From Herpetosiphon llansteffanensis (GTDB lineage: Bacteria; Chloroflexota; Chloroflexia; Chloroflexales; Herpetosiphonaceae), in NCBI RefSeq assembly GCF_003205875.1, contig NZ_PUBZ01000093.1, positions 1 to 64,000 on the forward strand: a DNA stretch of 64,000 nt, written 5' to 3'. A model generated the notes under the pieces. It did no database searches and had not been told where the DNA came from. It saw nothing but the letters and a program-made list of their open reading frames with translations. Each line of letters begins with the position of its first letter. Position 1 is the stretch's first letter. The translations under genes and the position numbers were made by a program. This document shows, piece by piece, positions 24,586 through 35,843 of this stretch.

Positions 24586-25161
24586 ATGCACTTCGATGCT
24601 CCGTTGATCGTGCAAACGACGTTGGCGACGGTGATGCAAGCGCAGCAGCGGCTGGCTGAGCATTTGTGGTGGGGTGGCGCTTCCGCCAATTCAACCACGA
24701 TTCCAAGTTTGTTGGAGCAAGAAATAACGCTCTTGGTGCAGGTTGCTAATGGCGAAATTGAGCGCGAAACGGCGGGCGTGGCGCGTTATTTTGAAATTAA
24801 AGGTGTGCTCGATGATCTGTGTCGGCTTTTGTGGCAAGCGCCGTTGAGCACAGCACCAGTTATCCCAGCAGAATTTTGGACTCAGCCAGGAATTGGCGCG
24901 GTCTGTGGGGCGGTGCTGGCATGGCTCGATGCAGATGATTTAATTACGATTACCGAAGCAGCGCAATTGCTCTACCCCGATGCAGCGCTGGTTGGCAGCA
25001 ATGTAGCGACCCAACGCGTGATTCGATTAATTGCTAGCGGCAAACTTCATGAATATACTGCTAGCGCTGAGCTTGCGCCAAATCCACGCCATCGGCGGCG
25101 GGTCAAGCGTAGCGAGGTGTTGCTACTCTGCAATATCGTTCATGCTGAGGATGCTGTTTAA
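24586..25161 (+). CDS. Hypothetical protein with excisionase-like HTH
   Basis: 191 residues. Residues 1-110 are helical and unrecognised. Residues ~118-185 resemble an excisionase/MerR-type helix-turn-helix (HTH_17): ITITEAAQLLY, then ATQRVIRLIASGKLHEY, then the Arg-rich wing HRRRVKRSEVLLL. It may bind DNA, possibly the double palindrome just upstream. ATG at 24586 is used since TAAGGA lies 6 bp before it; a TTG two codons earlier is also in frame. No phage or transposon genes are adjacent. Confidence 0.6.
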   Translation: MHFDAPLIVQTTLATVMQAQQRLAEHLWWGGASANSTTIPSLLEQEITLLVQVANGEIERETAGVARYFEIKGVLDDLCRLLWQAPLSTAPVIPAEFWTQPGIGAVCGAVLAWLDADDLITITEAAQLLYPDAALVGSNVATQRVIRLIASGKLHEYTASAELAPNPRHRRRVKRSEVLLLCNIVHAEDAV

Positions 25162-25517
25162 TTTTTGACCCCAACCCTCGTGTTGCAAGCGCAAAAAACG
25201 CGCAGATCACGAGGGTTAATTTTTTGATCCAGGAAGAGCACGAAGGGGCGAAGGCTATAGGCTTTTGGCGAGCGGAACAATTGGTGAGTTGTGCAACAGT
25301 GATTGGTGTAATGGTTCATTGGATTGGCAATCGTGTTCCCTCACCCCCCAGCCCCCTCTCCCACTGAACGCGGGCGAGGGGGAGCCGACCATGGTGTATC
25401 ACATATCGTGACAGAACCGCACGATTAAAGCCCCTCGCCCGCGCACGGGAGAGGGGTTGGGGTGAGGGGATCAGGCGGCTGGTAACGCAATGAACCAGTA
25501 CATCTATGCTCTATGTT
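25162..25517. repeat. Repeat-rich gap with MITE-like element copy 2
   Basis: The element spans about 25307-25502. Its ends read TGTAATGGTTCATTG and CAATGAACCAGTACA, imperfect inverted repeats. Inner C-rich and G-rich arms form a large palindrome. After it come CTATGTTCTATG units that supply the last codons and the stop of the next minus-strand gene. Confidence 0.8.
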
Positions 25518-26801
25518 CTATGTTCTATGTTCTATGTTCTTTGCTCTATGTTCTGCACGCAGCCCATGCCAGCAATTGAGCAACAGCGCTAGGCCACTAG
25601 CGGCAATCAAGCCGCTGCCCAAGCGCAAGCCCCAAATGCTATTGATCACGACCGCTAGAATTACCAAGCCACTGCCCAAGCCATAACTTGCAATTGAGGC
25701 AGCAGTGAGTTGGGGCAAGAATAACTCGCGAGCGGTGGTTGGCACATGCTGGGTTGGGCGATTGGCACGATCAATCCAAATCAAAAATGGAATAATTTTG
25801 TGCAACATGGTCATGATTGCGAGGCCAATCCAGCCTTGCATGCCAGCCATAAATAAGACTTGGAACTGCTTTACCCCACTGCCTGGCAGCCAACCCAAAA
25901 CTGCGCCAAACGCCCAGCCACTACACAACAATAACCACAATCCAGCAGCAACAAAGAGCTTAATCGGGCCTTCAACGTGGCGGCGAATCCGATGGCGCAA
26001 AATCGAACGCACATCAGCCAACCATGCCCCAACACTAAGCAAAATCAAACTGGCACAAATTAACATAATGATATTTGATGCTTGGAGCCATAAAGCGAGG
26101 CCGGTTGCATAGGCTGCGCTGTTGATTCCAAGCACTGCAACCCAGCGCCAACGGCAAACATAGCCATGGGCCAAACTGAACATTGCCAATAAGCGATAGC
26201 TCAAGGCCAACGTCAGCGTGCTAAACCAACCGAGCACCCCGAGCGTGGCATGGCCGAGTGGGCCATAGGCAACTAAACTTGGCCAAATCAATACCGAACG
26301 ATTGATCACCAACATAATGCCAATTAGGAGTTGAATTGCCAAGGCAGTTAATGCTAAACTAATCCCAATCGTCGTTACATCCCACTGGCGTGCTTGGCAT
26401 AATGTGCGCCCATAGCTCGCCAAAATGCCCACCAAGCCAATACTCAGCAACCCTGCCCCGCTAATTAGCCAATGAGTTGCCGCTTGACTAAACGCCCAAC
26501 TAAAGATGCCGCTGCCAACGACAAATGCCGCAAAGCTCCAATCGACCATGCTGCGCCATGCCAAGGGTTGTTGTAAAAGCACTGGCAATAGTTGATACAA
26601 GGCCGCCAAACAGATTAAGCTTGCCCAGCTCAGCGTGATCAGGTGGGTCAAACTTAAGATGTTGGGGCTGTAGGGAAAGCCAATGAGCTGTGGTGCAATG
26701 CTGGCTTGTAAGCCAGCCCAAGCCAACAGAAAGCCTTGGGCAATTAAGAGCAATATCAACACGTTGCGGGCATGATTATAGTTTTGGCTGGGAACATGCA
26801 T
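25518..26801 (-). CDS. 12-helix membrane protein, haem-copper oxidase/NnrS-like
   Basis: 427 residues with about twelve membrane helices. Histidines sit in helices in SLTHLITLSW, GHATLGVLGWFS and MLHKIIPFLIW, the arrangement seen in NnrS-type and subunit-I-like haem proteins linked to NO and nitrogen oxides. I cannot tell which family it is, and the full ligand set of a terminal oxidase is not evident. The last ~12 residues (AEHRAKNIEHRT) are encoded by intergenic repeat DNA. It diverges from a DUF1858/DUF2249 gene, another NO-associated type, across 163 bp carrying a 13-bp inverted repeat. Confidence 0.6.
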   Translation of the reverse strand: MHVPSQNYNHARNVLILLLIAQGFLLAWAGLQASIAPQLIGFPYSPNILSLTHLITLSWASLICLAALYQLLPVLLQQPLAWRSMVDWSFAAFVVGSGIFSWAFSQAATHWLISGAGLLSIGLVGILASYGRTLCQARQWDVTTIGISLALTALAIQLLIGIMLVINRSVLIWPSLVAYGPLGHATLGVLGWFSTLTLALSYRLLAMFSLAHGYVCRWRWVAVLGINSAAYATGLALWLQASNIIMLICASLILLSVGAWLADVRSILRHRIRRHVEGPIKLFVAAGLWLLLCSGWAFGAVLGWLPGSGVKQFQVLFMAGMQGWIGLAIMTMLHKIIPFLIWIDRANRPTQHVPTTARELFLPQLTAASIASYGLGSGLVILAVVINSIWGLRLGSGLIAASGLALLLNCWHGLRAEHRAKNIEHRT

Positions 26802-26864
26802 AGCATCCTCGTTTCAGCAATTAACCTCTGTATGAGCCTAGCAAATTGAGGCCAGTTAGGGCGT

Positions 26865-26899
26865 GACTTTTCTCACACCACAGTCATGTGAGAAAAGTC
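26865..26899. promoter_or_regulatory. 13-bp inverted repeat between divergent genes
   Basis: GACTTTTCTCACA at 26865-26877 and TGTGAGAAAAGTC at 26887-26899 are perfect inverted copies with 9 bp between. The half-site contains TGTGA, as in CRP/FNR-family sites, but the spacing is not the usual one. It may be an operator for a redox or NO regulator. Confidence 0.5.
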
Positions 26900-26964
26900 G
26901 CTGCCTGAAGCATGTTGCTGGAGCTAGAATCACCGGACAAGGCATTCAGCCCAACGAGGTTTTC

Positions 26965-27741
26965 ATGATTACTGCTACAATGACTGTCGCCGACATTCTC
27001 AAGCGCTATCCCAACTTGCTTGAGGTGTTTGTGGCTCAACATACAGCCTTTCAACGGCTGCGCAATCCGCTGCTGCGGCGGGTGTTTGCGCGCATGGTCA
27101 CGGTTGAACAGGCTGCCCAAATTGCTAAGATCGAGCCTGCTCGCTTGCTGCAAGCGCTCAATCAAGCCCAGCCTGAGCCTGTTGCGGGTACGCCATTTGC
27201 TGAGGGTTTTAGCACGCAGCCTGATCCAACCACACCGCCAGCATGGCTGCAATTGAACCACATTAATTATTTGCTTGATGTGCGCGAAGCCCAAGCAACC
27301 GCCCAAAATCCATTGGCGCTGATTACCCCTGCAACGCTTGCCCTCGCCGCCGATCAGCTGTTGCTGTTGCGCAGTAGTTTCGAGCCAGTGCCGCTGTATC
27401 AATGGCTAGCTCGGCGTGGCTTCCAAGCATGGTCACATCAACATACAGACGATGATTGGTTGGTATTTATTGGGCGGGTTGCTAGCAGCGAAGCTCAACA
27501 ATCCGACCAGCCCAATTTGGCCAAGCCATGTGTCGTTTTGGATAATCGTAGCCTCAAGCCACCGGAACCAATGGTCCGCACCATCACCACGCTCAAACGG
27601 TTGCCGCCTGCGAGCTATCTCATTGGGATTACCGATCGCATTCCGGTGATCTTGCATGAAACACTTAGCGACGAAGGCTATTCGTTTGAGTCGTTAGGCC
27701 ACATCCAGCAAGCCTATCTGACATTAATCACTGCATTGTAA
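26965..27741 (+). CDS. DUF1858 + DUF2249 domain protein
   Basis: 258 residues. Residues 1-65 are a DUF1858-type domain (MTVADILKRYPNLLEVF, then VTVEQAAQIAKI), found near hybrid-cluster and Ric/ScdA proteins that deal with nitrosative damage. Residues ~100-160 look like DUF2249 (LDVREA, then LLLLRSSFEPVPLYQWLARRG). The remainder is unassigned. ATG at 26965 is used because ACGAGG lies just upstream; an in-frame GTG at 26863 would start inside the inverted repeat. It precedes the nitrate reductase genes and probably belongs to the same physiology. Confidence 0.7.
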   Translation: MITATMTVADILKRYPNLLEVFVAQHTAFQRLRNPLLRRVFARMVTVEQAAQIAKIEPARLLQALNQAQPEPVAGTPFAEGFSTQPDPTTPPAWLQLNHINYLLDVREAQATAQNPLALITPATLALAADQLLLLRSSFEPVPLYQWLARRGFQAWSHQHTDDDWLVFIGRVASSEAQQSDQPNLAKPCVVLDNRSLKPPEPMVRTITTLKRLPPASYLIGITDRIPVILHETLSDEGYSFESLGHIQQAYLTLITAL

Positions 27742-27865
27742 GGAGTTTCTAACCACACGTATTTAGATGATTACATTGTTGTAGGGGCGTAGCCAGTATT
27801 CTGCTTGCGAATCCCCAATGTGCCAACTTAAAACAACAGTGTCGTTTTGGTTGAAGGAGCACCCG

Positions 27866-29020
27866 ATGGTCAAACGCCACCCCGTTCGCAAAGCGGTTCT
27901 TTGGGGCTGCATGACAACGATCAGTCTTGCGATTATGATTGCGGTTGGCTCGCGCGATCTTGCGCATTTTGATGCAGCCCTTGTCGCTTATACCTTTGCC
28001 ACGCTTTTTGCCACTTTTGGCATTACCTACCGCTACACAATGTGGCTGCAACGCCCGCCAACCGCGATGTATTGGAAGCGTGGCTGGCAAATGTTTTTTA
28101 AACCCCAGCGCTTATTAACCAATATTCGCAATTTATTTACCCGCACCAGCAGCGATTTTGCCGCTAATCGCTTTATTTGGAAGCGTGGGAAGTTGCGCTG
28201 GCTGGCCCACTGGTTCATTATGTGGGGTTGTATTGTCGCTGTTGCGATTACCTTTCCCTTAGTCTTTGGCTGGCTGCACTTCGCCAGCGTGCCTGGCTCG
28301 TTGGATTCATATCGAGCGTATTTGTTTGGCTTTGCGCTCTTCGACTTCCCCGTTGATTCGATTTTTGCTTTTTTGATGTTTCATGGCTTGGTGTGGTCGT
28401 CGTTTGCGGTGATTTTCGGCGTGATGCTGGCGATGTGGCGGCGCATGCGCGACCATGGCGCGGCCTCGGTGCAGCAATTTGTCGAAGATATTTTGCCGCT
28501 GATTTTGCTATTTGCGATTAGCGTGACTGGCGTGATGCTGACCGCGAGCTACACCTGGATGCGTGGCTATGCCTTCGATTTTATTGCGATTCTGCACGCA
28601 ATTACGGTGATTTTCACCTTGCTGTATATGCCGTTTGGCAAATTTTTTCACATCTTCCAACGCCCAGCTCAACTTGGCGCTACCTTCTATAAAGATGCAG
28701 GCGCAACCAGCGAGCAAGCCCATTGCCGCCGTTGTGGCGAGGCCTATTCCTCGCGTATGCACGTTGAAGATTTGATTAGCGTGCAAAAGCAACTTGGTTT
28801 TCGCTACGAAGTTGCGGGCGAAGTCGAACATTATCAATGGATTTGCCCACCATGCCGCCGCGCGATGTTTGTACTAGCGCAAACCAAACAATGGCAAGGC
28901 AATTTTGGCGATCAAATGTTTTCGAGCATGCATGAGCAACCAGCTGCCCCGCGCTTTGGCAACCCCGTCATTAGCGAAGGCCCACTTGGCCATGAAGATC
29001 AGGCCAATCTGCATTTTTAG
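27866..29020 (+). CDS. NarI/DsrM-like membrane cytochrome b with C-terminal Cys4 domain
   Basis: 384 residues. About seven helices, with histidines in [26 protein letters not shown] and FGKFFHIF, a layout like the dihaem cytochrome b of NarI/DsrM quinol oxidoreductases. The soluble C-terminus carries CRRCG and, about 45 residues later, CPPCRR, a zinc-ribbon or Fe-S-like four-Cys site. It probably passes electrons between quinol and the Fe-S subunits encoded downstream. ATG at 27866 follows GAAGGAG by 6 bp. The molybdenum subunit gene starts 20 bp later, so one operon. Confidence 0.7.
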   Translation: MVKRHPVRKAVLWGCMTTISLAIMIAVGSRDLAHFDAALVAYTFATLFATFGITYRYTMWLQRPPTAMYWKRGWQMFFKPQRLLTNIRNLFTRTSSDFAANRFIWKRGKLRWLAHWFIMWGCIVAVAITFPLVFGWLHFASVPGSLDSYRAYLFGFALFDFPVDSIFAFLMFHGLVWSSFAVIFGVMLAMWRRMRDHGAASVQQFVEDILPLILLFAISVTGVMLTASYTWMRGYAFDFIAILHAITVIFTLLYMPFGKFFHIFQRPAQLGATFYKDAGATSEQAHCRRCGEAYSSRMHVEDLISVQKQLGFRYEVAGEVEHYQWICPPCRRAMFVLAQTKQWQGNFGDQMFSSMHEQPAAPRFGNPVISEGPLGHEDQANLHF

Positions 29021-29040
29021 GTTTGTGAGGAGTTTTCGAT

Positions 29041-31287
<2,247 letters not shown>

Positions 31288-31296
31288 GAGCCTGCC

Positions 31297-31917
31297 ATGC
31301 CTGAAGCCCAGTATGAATTTTTTATCGATCCCAGCCGTTGCATTGGCTGCCAATCGTGTGTTCAAGCCTGTAGCGAGTGCGACACGCACAAAGGTCAGGC
31401 CATGATTCACCTTGAATTTGTGAATCGGCATTATTCGACCCAAACCGCGCCAGTGGTATGTATGCACTGCGATTCGCCAACCTGCGCCGAGGTTTGCCCT
31501 GCTGATGCGATTAAAAAAACGCCTGATGGCGTGGTGCAAACCGCCCGTAAACCACGCTGTATTGCCTGCAACAACTGTGTGCTGGCCTGCCCGTTTGGCG
31601 TACCCAAGATGAATAGTGGCGCTGAACTGATGATGAAATGCGATATGTGTTATGACCGAACTTCGATAGGAAAAGCGCCGATGTGCGCCTCGGTCTGCCC
31701 AAGCGGTGCTTTATACTATGGCACACGCGAGCAAATCGAAGCCCAACGTCCCCGTTCGATGCCAGTCAATCAATTTCAATTTGGTCAGCAAACAATTAGC
31801 ACCAAAGTCCACATGATGGTGCCGCGAACAGCCCAACCAGAACACATCGACGTGCTTTCGGCCATGCATGATCACACCAGCGGCCACGATATTTTCTTGA
31901 TGATGCACGACGAATAA
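31297..31917 (+). CDS. Four-cluster 4Fe-4S ferredoxin subunit (NrfC/DmsB-type)
   Basis: 206 residues. Four Cys motifs bind four [4Fe-4S] clusters: [35 protein letters not shown], and CDMC with CASVC. This is the electron-transfer subunit type paired with molybdopterin enzymes. The C-terminus has a His-rich tail ([11 protein letters not shown]). TAGGAG precedes the ATG, 9 bp after the catalytic subunit, so the two are translated together. It should link the cytochrome b to the Mo subunit. Confidence 0.88.
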   Translation: MPEAQYEFFIDPSRCIGCQSCVQACSECDTHKGQAMIHLEFVNRHYSTQTAPVVCMHCDSPTCAEVCPADAIKKTPDGVVQTARKPRCIACNNCVLACPFGVPKMNSGAELMMKCDMCYDRTSIGKAPMCASVCPSGALYYGTREQIEAQRPRSMPVNQFQFGQQTISTKVHMMVPRTAQPEHIDVLSAMHDHTSGHDIFLMMHDE

Positions 31918-31967
31918 GCCGCCAAACGCTGTTTGTTGCAACCTGAGATTGAAAGGACATGCTGATT

Positions 31968-32513
31968 ATGACTCGCGACCACGATGAACTTTCGCTTGCG
32001 CCCGATGGTTTGCCATTGAGCGAACAGCCGCAATGGCGGCAAGATTTTCCCATTGATGTAGCCCAAGATAATTACGTTTCGCGGCGGGAATTTGCCAAAT
32101 TTTTGGTGCTGATTAGCTCGGCATTTAGTGCTGGTCAATTTTGGATTTTGTTTAAAAATTGGCAGCGCAACCAACAACCAGCGCCACCAGCCCAAAAAAT
32201 TGCCAGCTTGGCCGAAATTCCGGTTGGCGGCACATTGGTATTTCACTATCCCAACGAGCATGAGCCATGCATTTTGGTGCGCCCCAATGCTGATACCTTG
32301 CTGGCCTATAGCCAAAAATGCACCCATCTTTCGTGTGCAGTGATTCCGAATGTTGCCGAAAACCAAATTGGCTGCCCATGCCATAACGGCTCGTTTAGTT
32401 TGGCTGAAGGCCGCCCATTAGCTGGCCCACCGCAACGTCCATTGCCCCGCATTCATGTCGAAGTGCGCGGCGATGAGATTTTTGCAACCGCCGTGGAGCT
32501 ACGCAGCATATGA
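31968..32513 (+). CDS. Tat-targeted Rieske iron-sulfur protein
   Basis: 181 residues. An N-terminal SRREFAKF twin-arginine motif is followed by a hydrophobic anchor, so the protein should sit on the outer face of the membrane. The Rieske [2Fe-2S] site is CTHLSC and CPCHNGSF, with the downstream PP-x-RPLPR loop. ATG at 31968 is used; an ATG three codons upstream touches the GAAAGGA site. The last four bases overlap the next gene (ATGA). A Rieske protein next to a cytoplasmic nitrate reductase is unusual; with the cytochrome b it may form a quinol-oxidising module. Confidence 0.85.
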   Translation: MTRDHDELSLAPDGLPLSEQPQWRQDFPIDVAQDNYVSRREFAKFLVLISSAFSAGQFWILFKNWQRNQQPAPPAQKIASLAEIPVGGTLVFHYPNEHEPCILVRPNADTLLAYSQKCTHLSCAVIPNVAENQIGCPCHNGSFSLAEGRPLAGPPQRPLPRIHVEVRGDEIFATAVELRSI

Positions 32514-32740
32514 AACAACGTTTTCCGCGCCAGCAAAAAATGACCATCGTCCATGGCATTTTAAGCATTGTGCTGATCATCGATATTGTGCAGCTTTGGC
32601 TGTTGACCGCCACCATGAACTCGTATCTTGGCGGCGATAGCGGTGTGCCACTGCCAGCCCTGATTTTCAGCTGCATCTGTTTGCTGCTCAACCTTGGCTT
32701 GCTGAGATTTCTCTACAAGCTTGATCGAAAGCCCAACTGA
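32510..32740 (+). CDS. Small two-helix membrane protein
   Basis: 76 residues: a basic N-terminus ([10 protein letters not shown]), two membrane helices (about residues 12-34 and 46-65) and a basic C-terminus. I do not recognise it. It overlaps the Rieske gene by 4 bp and is followed by narK 14 bp later, so it is likely a small subunit or assembly partner of the redox complex. Confidence 0.65.
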   Translation: MKQRFPRQQKMTIVHGILSIVLIIDIVQLWLLTATMNSYLGGDSGVPLPALIFSCICLLLNLGLLRFLYKLDRKPN

Positions 32741-32754
32741 TTAGGAGCCTTGCA

Positions 32755-33951
32755 ATGAATGCTCAAGCAACGGCCAACGAGGGCCAACCCCGTGGCAATC
32801 TTGGCCAATTGATTTTAGCAACCGGCGCGTTTGCCGTTTGTTTTGCGATATTTGGCTCGGTTTCGGCCATGATGCCAACGATTAAAACCGATTTGAATCT
32901 CACGCCCGTTCAGGTCAGTATTGCGCTGGCCTTGCCGGTTTTGCTTGGTAGTTTAGGCCGGATTCCGCTGGGGATGTTGACTGATCGCTATGGTGGCCGC
33001 ATCGTGTTTAGTGCCGTGATGGCTGGCGCGATTATTCCATCGCTTGGCATGGGCTGGGTGCAAAGTTACAATCAATTGCTGATTGCAGCCTTTGGTTGTG
33101 GCTTGGCGCTGGCAAGTTTTTCGGTTGGGGTTGGCTTTGTCAGTGGCTGGTATCCACCACAACGCCAAGGTTTTGCCTTGGGTGTGTATGGCGCTGGCAA
33201 TGCTGGTCAATCGCTGGCAGCGTTTGGTGCGCCGGTGTTGGCAGCCAATTTGGGCTATCAATGGGGCTTTTGGGTCTTTTCAGCCTTGACCGTGGTTTGG
33301 CTAATTTGCTTTATGCTGTTTGCCCGCAATGCGCCACGCCAAGGCCAAGTCAAAAGCTTGGGCCAAATTTTGCAGCCAATGAGCAACCCCAAAAGCTGGA
33401 TTTTGAGCTTGTACTATTTTCTGACCTTTGGCGGTTTTGTGGCCATGGCGGTCTATTTGCCAACCTTGCTGACCGATTTATTTGGCCTGAGCAAAACCGA
33501 TGCAGGCTTGCGGACTGCTGGCTTTGTGCTGGTAGCCACTGCTTTGCGCCCAGTTGGCGGGATTTTGGCCGATAAAGTTGGCGGCAATACGATTTTGAAA
33601 TGGGTATTTCCGATCACCACCTGTATGGCGAGCTTGATGGCCTTCAACAATGTAGTGCCATTTACGATTGGTGCATTGGGTATGGCAGCGGCAATTGGCT
33701 TAGGTAATGGAGCCGTGTTCAAACTTGTGCCCGAGTATTTCCCGCAATCAGTTGGGATTGTGACAGGCTTAGTTGGCGCTGCTGGTGGCTTGGGCGGTTT
33801 CTTCCCTCCATTGCTGCTGGGCTATATTCGCCAACAAACTGGCTCGTTTAGTTATGGCTTTGTGGCGTTGGCGGTCTTTACTGTGGTTTGCTGGCTGGTA
33901 CTCTACTTCAACAATCGCCCGCGCCGCCCAAGCGCCCAGCTCGCCTCATAA
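32755..33951 (+). CDS. narK: NarK-type nitrate/nitrite MFS transporter
   Basis: 398 residues with twelve helices. The loop 2-3 motif of the major facilitator family, [10 protein letters not shown], is clear. [19 protein letters not shown] and [13 protein letters not shown] resemble the nitrate-signature glycine-rich helices of NarK/NasA transporters (nitrate/nitrite porter family). It moves nitrate in or nitrite out. AGGAGCCTTGCA precedes the ATG. It closes the nitrate operon; a hairpin follows. Confidence 0.85.
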   Translation: MNAQATANEGQPRGNLGQLILATGAFAVCFAIFGSVSAMMPTIKTDLNLTPVQVSIALALPVLLGSLGRIPLGMLTDRYGGRIVFSAVMAGAIIPSLGMGWVQSYNQLLIAAFGCGLALASFSVGVGFVSGWYPPQRQGFALGVYGAGNAGQSLAAFGAPVLAANLGYQWGFWVFSALTVVWLICFMLFARNAPRQGQVKSLGQILQPMSNPKSWILSLYYFLTFGGFVAMAVYLPTLLTDLFGLSKTDAGLRTAGFVLVATALRPVGGILADKVGGNTILKWVFPITTCMASLMAFNNVVPFTIGALGMAAAIGLGNGAVFKLVPEYFPQSVGIVTGLVGAAGGLGGFFPPLLLGYIRQQTGSFSYGFVALAVFTVVCWLVLYFNNRPRRPSAQLAS

Positions 33952-33956
33952 TCGAG

Positions 33957-33989
33957 GGAGAACGCTGGCAGAAATTTCCAGCGTTCTCC
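33957..33989 (+). terminator. Hairpin after narK
   Basis: GGAGAACGCTGG at 33957-33968 pairs perfectly with CCAGCGTTCTCC at 33978-33989, loop 9 nt. No T run follows. Confidence 0.65.
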
Positions 33990-34002
33990 GCCTATTTGCA
34001 TA

Positions 34003-34031
34003 TTGATTGAGCTAAATAGATAGGCTATAAT
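34003..34031 (+). promoter_or_regulatory. Sigma-70-type promoter
   Basis: TTGATT at 34003-34008 and TATAAT at 34026-34031 are 17 bp apart, 34 bp before the GTG at 34066. Confidence 0.75.
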
Positions 34032-34065
34032 CGGCGCGTAGGTCGATCAGTAGAGGGAGATTTTT

Positions 34066-34587
34066 GTGCGCAAGCGTGTGTTACTGTTGGCATTGATAGC
34101 ATTAAGTTGCTTAAGTCTGACCGTCCCTGCTCGTTCGAGTGCTCAAACGAACTCGGACTATTTATGGAATTTTGGTTGTGGTTGGGATACTGAAAATTCA
34201 GTCTACAACGTTGACGATACCAGCTCACTCCTGACCTATTCTGGGACTTGGAAAGCTGAAACCCCTGGTCGCCAACTCTACCTCGGAACCCAACATATTA
34301 CCAACAGCGGTGGCGCGTATGTTTCGTATACAATGGACCCACCACCGTATATTGGTCTCTACATCTATTATACCAAAATGCGAAATGCTGGTTTGGCCGA
34401 CGTGTATTATAACGATGTCTATGTCACGACCATCGATATGTATGGCCCTGAAACTGAATCGGGCTGTTTTTTAAGTATTTATGGTGGCTTACCAGCAGGC
34501 ACCGTCAAGGTCAAAGCAGTTAATCGCAAAAACCCACTCAGCACCGGCACATACGTTAATATCGATTATTTTAACGCCGAACCTTAG
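34066..34587 (+). CDS. Small secreted beta-rich protein
   Basis: 173 residues. Signal peptide MRKRVLLLALIALSC with cleavage near SSAQT. The mature part is strand-rich with SLLTYSGTWKAE and GGAYVSYTM segments, like galactose-binding/CBM-type jelly rolls that carry one domain, and two Cys (FGCGW, SGCFL) that could form a disulfide. No enzyme motif. It starts with GTG after GAGGGAG, has its own promoter and is closed by a strong terminator, so it is monocistronic. Confidence 0.7.
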   Translation: MRKRVLLLALIALSCLSLTVPARSSAQTNSDYLWNFGCGWDTENSVYNVDDTSSLLTYSGTWKAETPGRQLYLGTQHITNSGGAYVSYTMDPPPYIGLYIYYTKMRNAGLADVYYNDVYVTTIDMYGPETESGCFLSIYGGLPAGTVKVKAVNRKNPLSTGTYVNIDYFNAEP

Positions 34588-34631
34588 TTCATTCTTTTAG
34601 GATTAGTGTAGCTATTGATTACCTACAATGC

Positions 34632-34664
34632 CCAAGGCATGGATCACCATGCCTTGGTTTTTTT
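34632..34664 (+). terminator. Rho-independent terminator
   Basis: CCAAGGCATGG at 34632-34642 pairs perfectly with CCATGCCTTGG at 34647-34657, loop ATCA, then seven T residues. Confidence 0.92.
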
Positions 34665-34673
34665 GATCGGTGC

Positions 34674-35165
34674 TTAGATGATTGGATTATCATAGACATA
34701 AAAAATATAATCTTGGGAACTGGTTTTAACCCCAAAATCGTGACACATGCGCAGCACTTGGGCGCGATGATCGGTACCGTGATTGACAACTTGTAACAAT
34801 ACTTGCCAGACAATCAAGTTCTCATCCTCGCCATCAAGCGGTTTAGTTTGCAAATCTGCATCCTGCAAATTCGCTAAATAGTCGCGCATCATAGCTTCAA
34901 CCCCAGCCCAATAGCTACGCAATGCTGCCAGATCAGGGAACGCGTTGGGATCAAGCGGTTCGGGGAAATCTACGCCGCGCAGGCCACTAAACCATGTTTC
35001 ATCAACACTCATCAAATGCACAAGTTGATTGCGCACCGAGCCGAGCGAATACGGTATTGCTTGGATATATTGCTCAGCAGATAATTGAGCAACATACTGT
35101 TCCAAAAGCTGGCGATTTTCGGCAAAATGATACGCGTAGAAATGGCGAAACGCTGCTACATTCAT
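34674..35165 (-). CDS. DinB/YfiT-superfamily protein
   Basis: 163 residues, the usual size. Four-helix bundle with putative metal-binding histidines in LVHLMSVDETW and VNHGTDHRAQ. Members are often thiol-dependent transferases or unassigned stress proteins; the activity here is unknown. AGGAG lies 6 bp before the ATG on the minus strand. It converges with the secreted protein gene. Confidence 0.85.
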   Translation of the reverse strand: MNVAAFRHFYAYHFAENRQLLEQYVAQLSAEQYIQAIPYSLGSVRNQLVHLMSVDETWFSGLRGVDFPEPLDPNAFPDLAALRSYWAGVEAMMRDYLANLQDADLQTKPLDGEDENLIVWQVLLQVVNHGTDHRAQVLRMCHDFGVKTSSQDYIFYVYDNPII

Positions 35166-35280
35166 CAGAAGCTCCTATGCTTAATCAAGCTGCTTTGAAC
35201 GATACTGAGCATAAAGGGCAGGAATTAAATTCATCATAGCACATCTGTTTTATTTGGCATAGATTGAGGAGCCGTGATTA

Positions 35281-35841
35281 GTGGAAAAACTTGAACTTCA
35301 ACTTTCGCCAATCGCCGAAACCGTCTATCGCCAGCTGCGCTGGACTCCAGAGCGCGATGTTGATCCTACAGCGCATCTTGAGCACATCAAGCAAGCGACC
35401 TATCCGATATTTCCGCTGGCTGAAGCATTTTTACGCCAATTTAGTGGCCTAACAACCCTAGGTAGCCATAACCGTTTCATTTTTGATGATCAAGTTTTTG
35501 AGCATCACGGAATTCCCTATCGGCTTTGGCGAATGTTTGAGAATTTTATTCCTGCGTATTCTCAGCATGCCGATTATGAGGCTGCACCCTACTGGCTTAA
35601 CCATCCGTTGATTGCCAACTATGGGCGTTTACTCTGCCCAATTGGCTCGTATGATGTGGGAAGTACGATCTTTTTGACTTCTGATGGGTGGATTATGACT
35701 GGCCAATTCTACAATATGCGTTGGGGTGGCTTGGCTGATGTGGCTAAATCGGCTTTGAAAATGTGGGGAACCACGCCCAGCGAAGGCTTGAATGCCTTGG
35801 CTGAGTATGCAGTTTTGTTTGATGATGCAGCCAAGGAGTAG
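35281..35841 (+). CDS. SUKH-like (SMI1/KNR4) protein A
   Basis: 186 residues. It resembles the SUKH-3 group of immunity and scaffold proteins: a helical start, YPIFPLAEAFLRQFSGL, then a strand-rich half with LLCPIGSYDVGSTIFLTSDGWIM. SUKH proteins often neutralise polymorphic toxins. It begins with GTG after GAGGAG. The next gene is a diverged paralogue 2 bp later. No toxin gene is near. Confidence 0.65.
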   Translation: MEKLELQLSPIAETVYRQLRWTPERDVDPTAHLEHIKQATYPIFPLAEAFLRQFSGLTTLGSHNRFIFDDQVFEHHGIPYRLWRMFENFIPAYSQHADYEAAPYWLNHPLIANYGRLLCPIGSYDVGSTIFLTSDGWIMTGQFYNMRWGGLADVAKSALKMWGTTPSEGLNALAEYAVLFDDAAKE

Positions 35842-35843
35842 CC

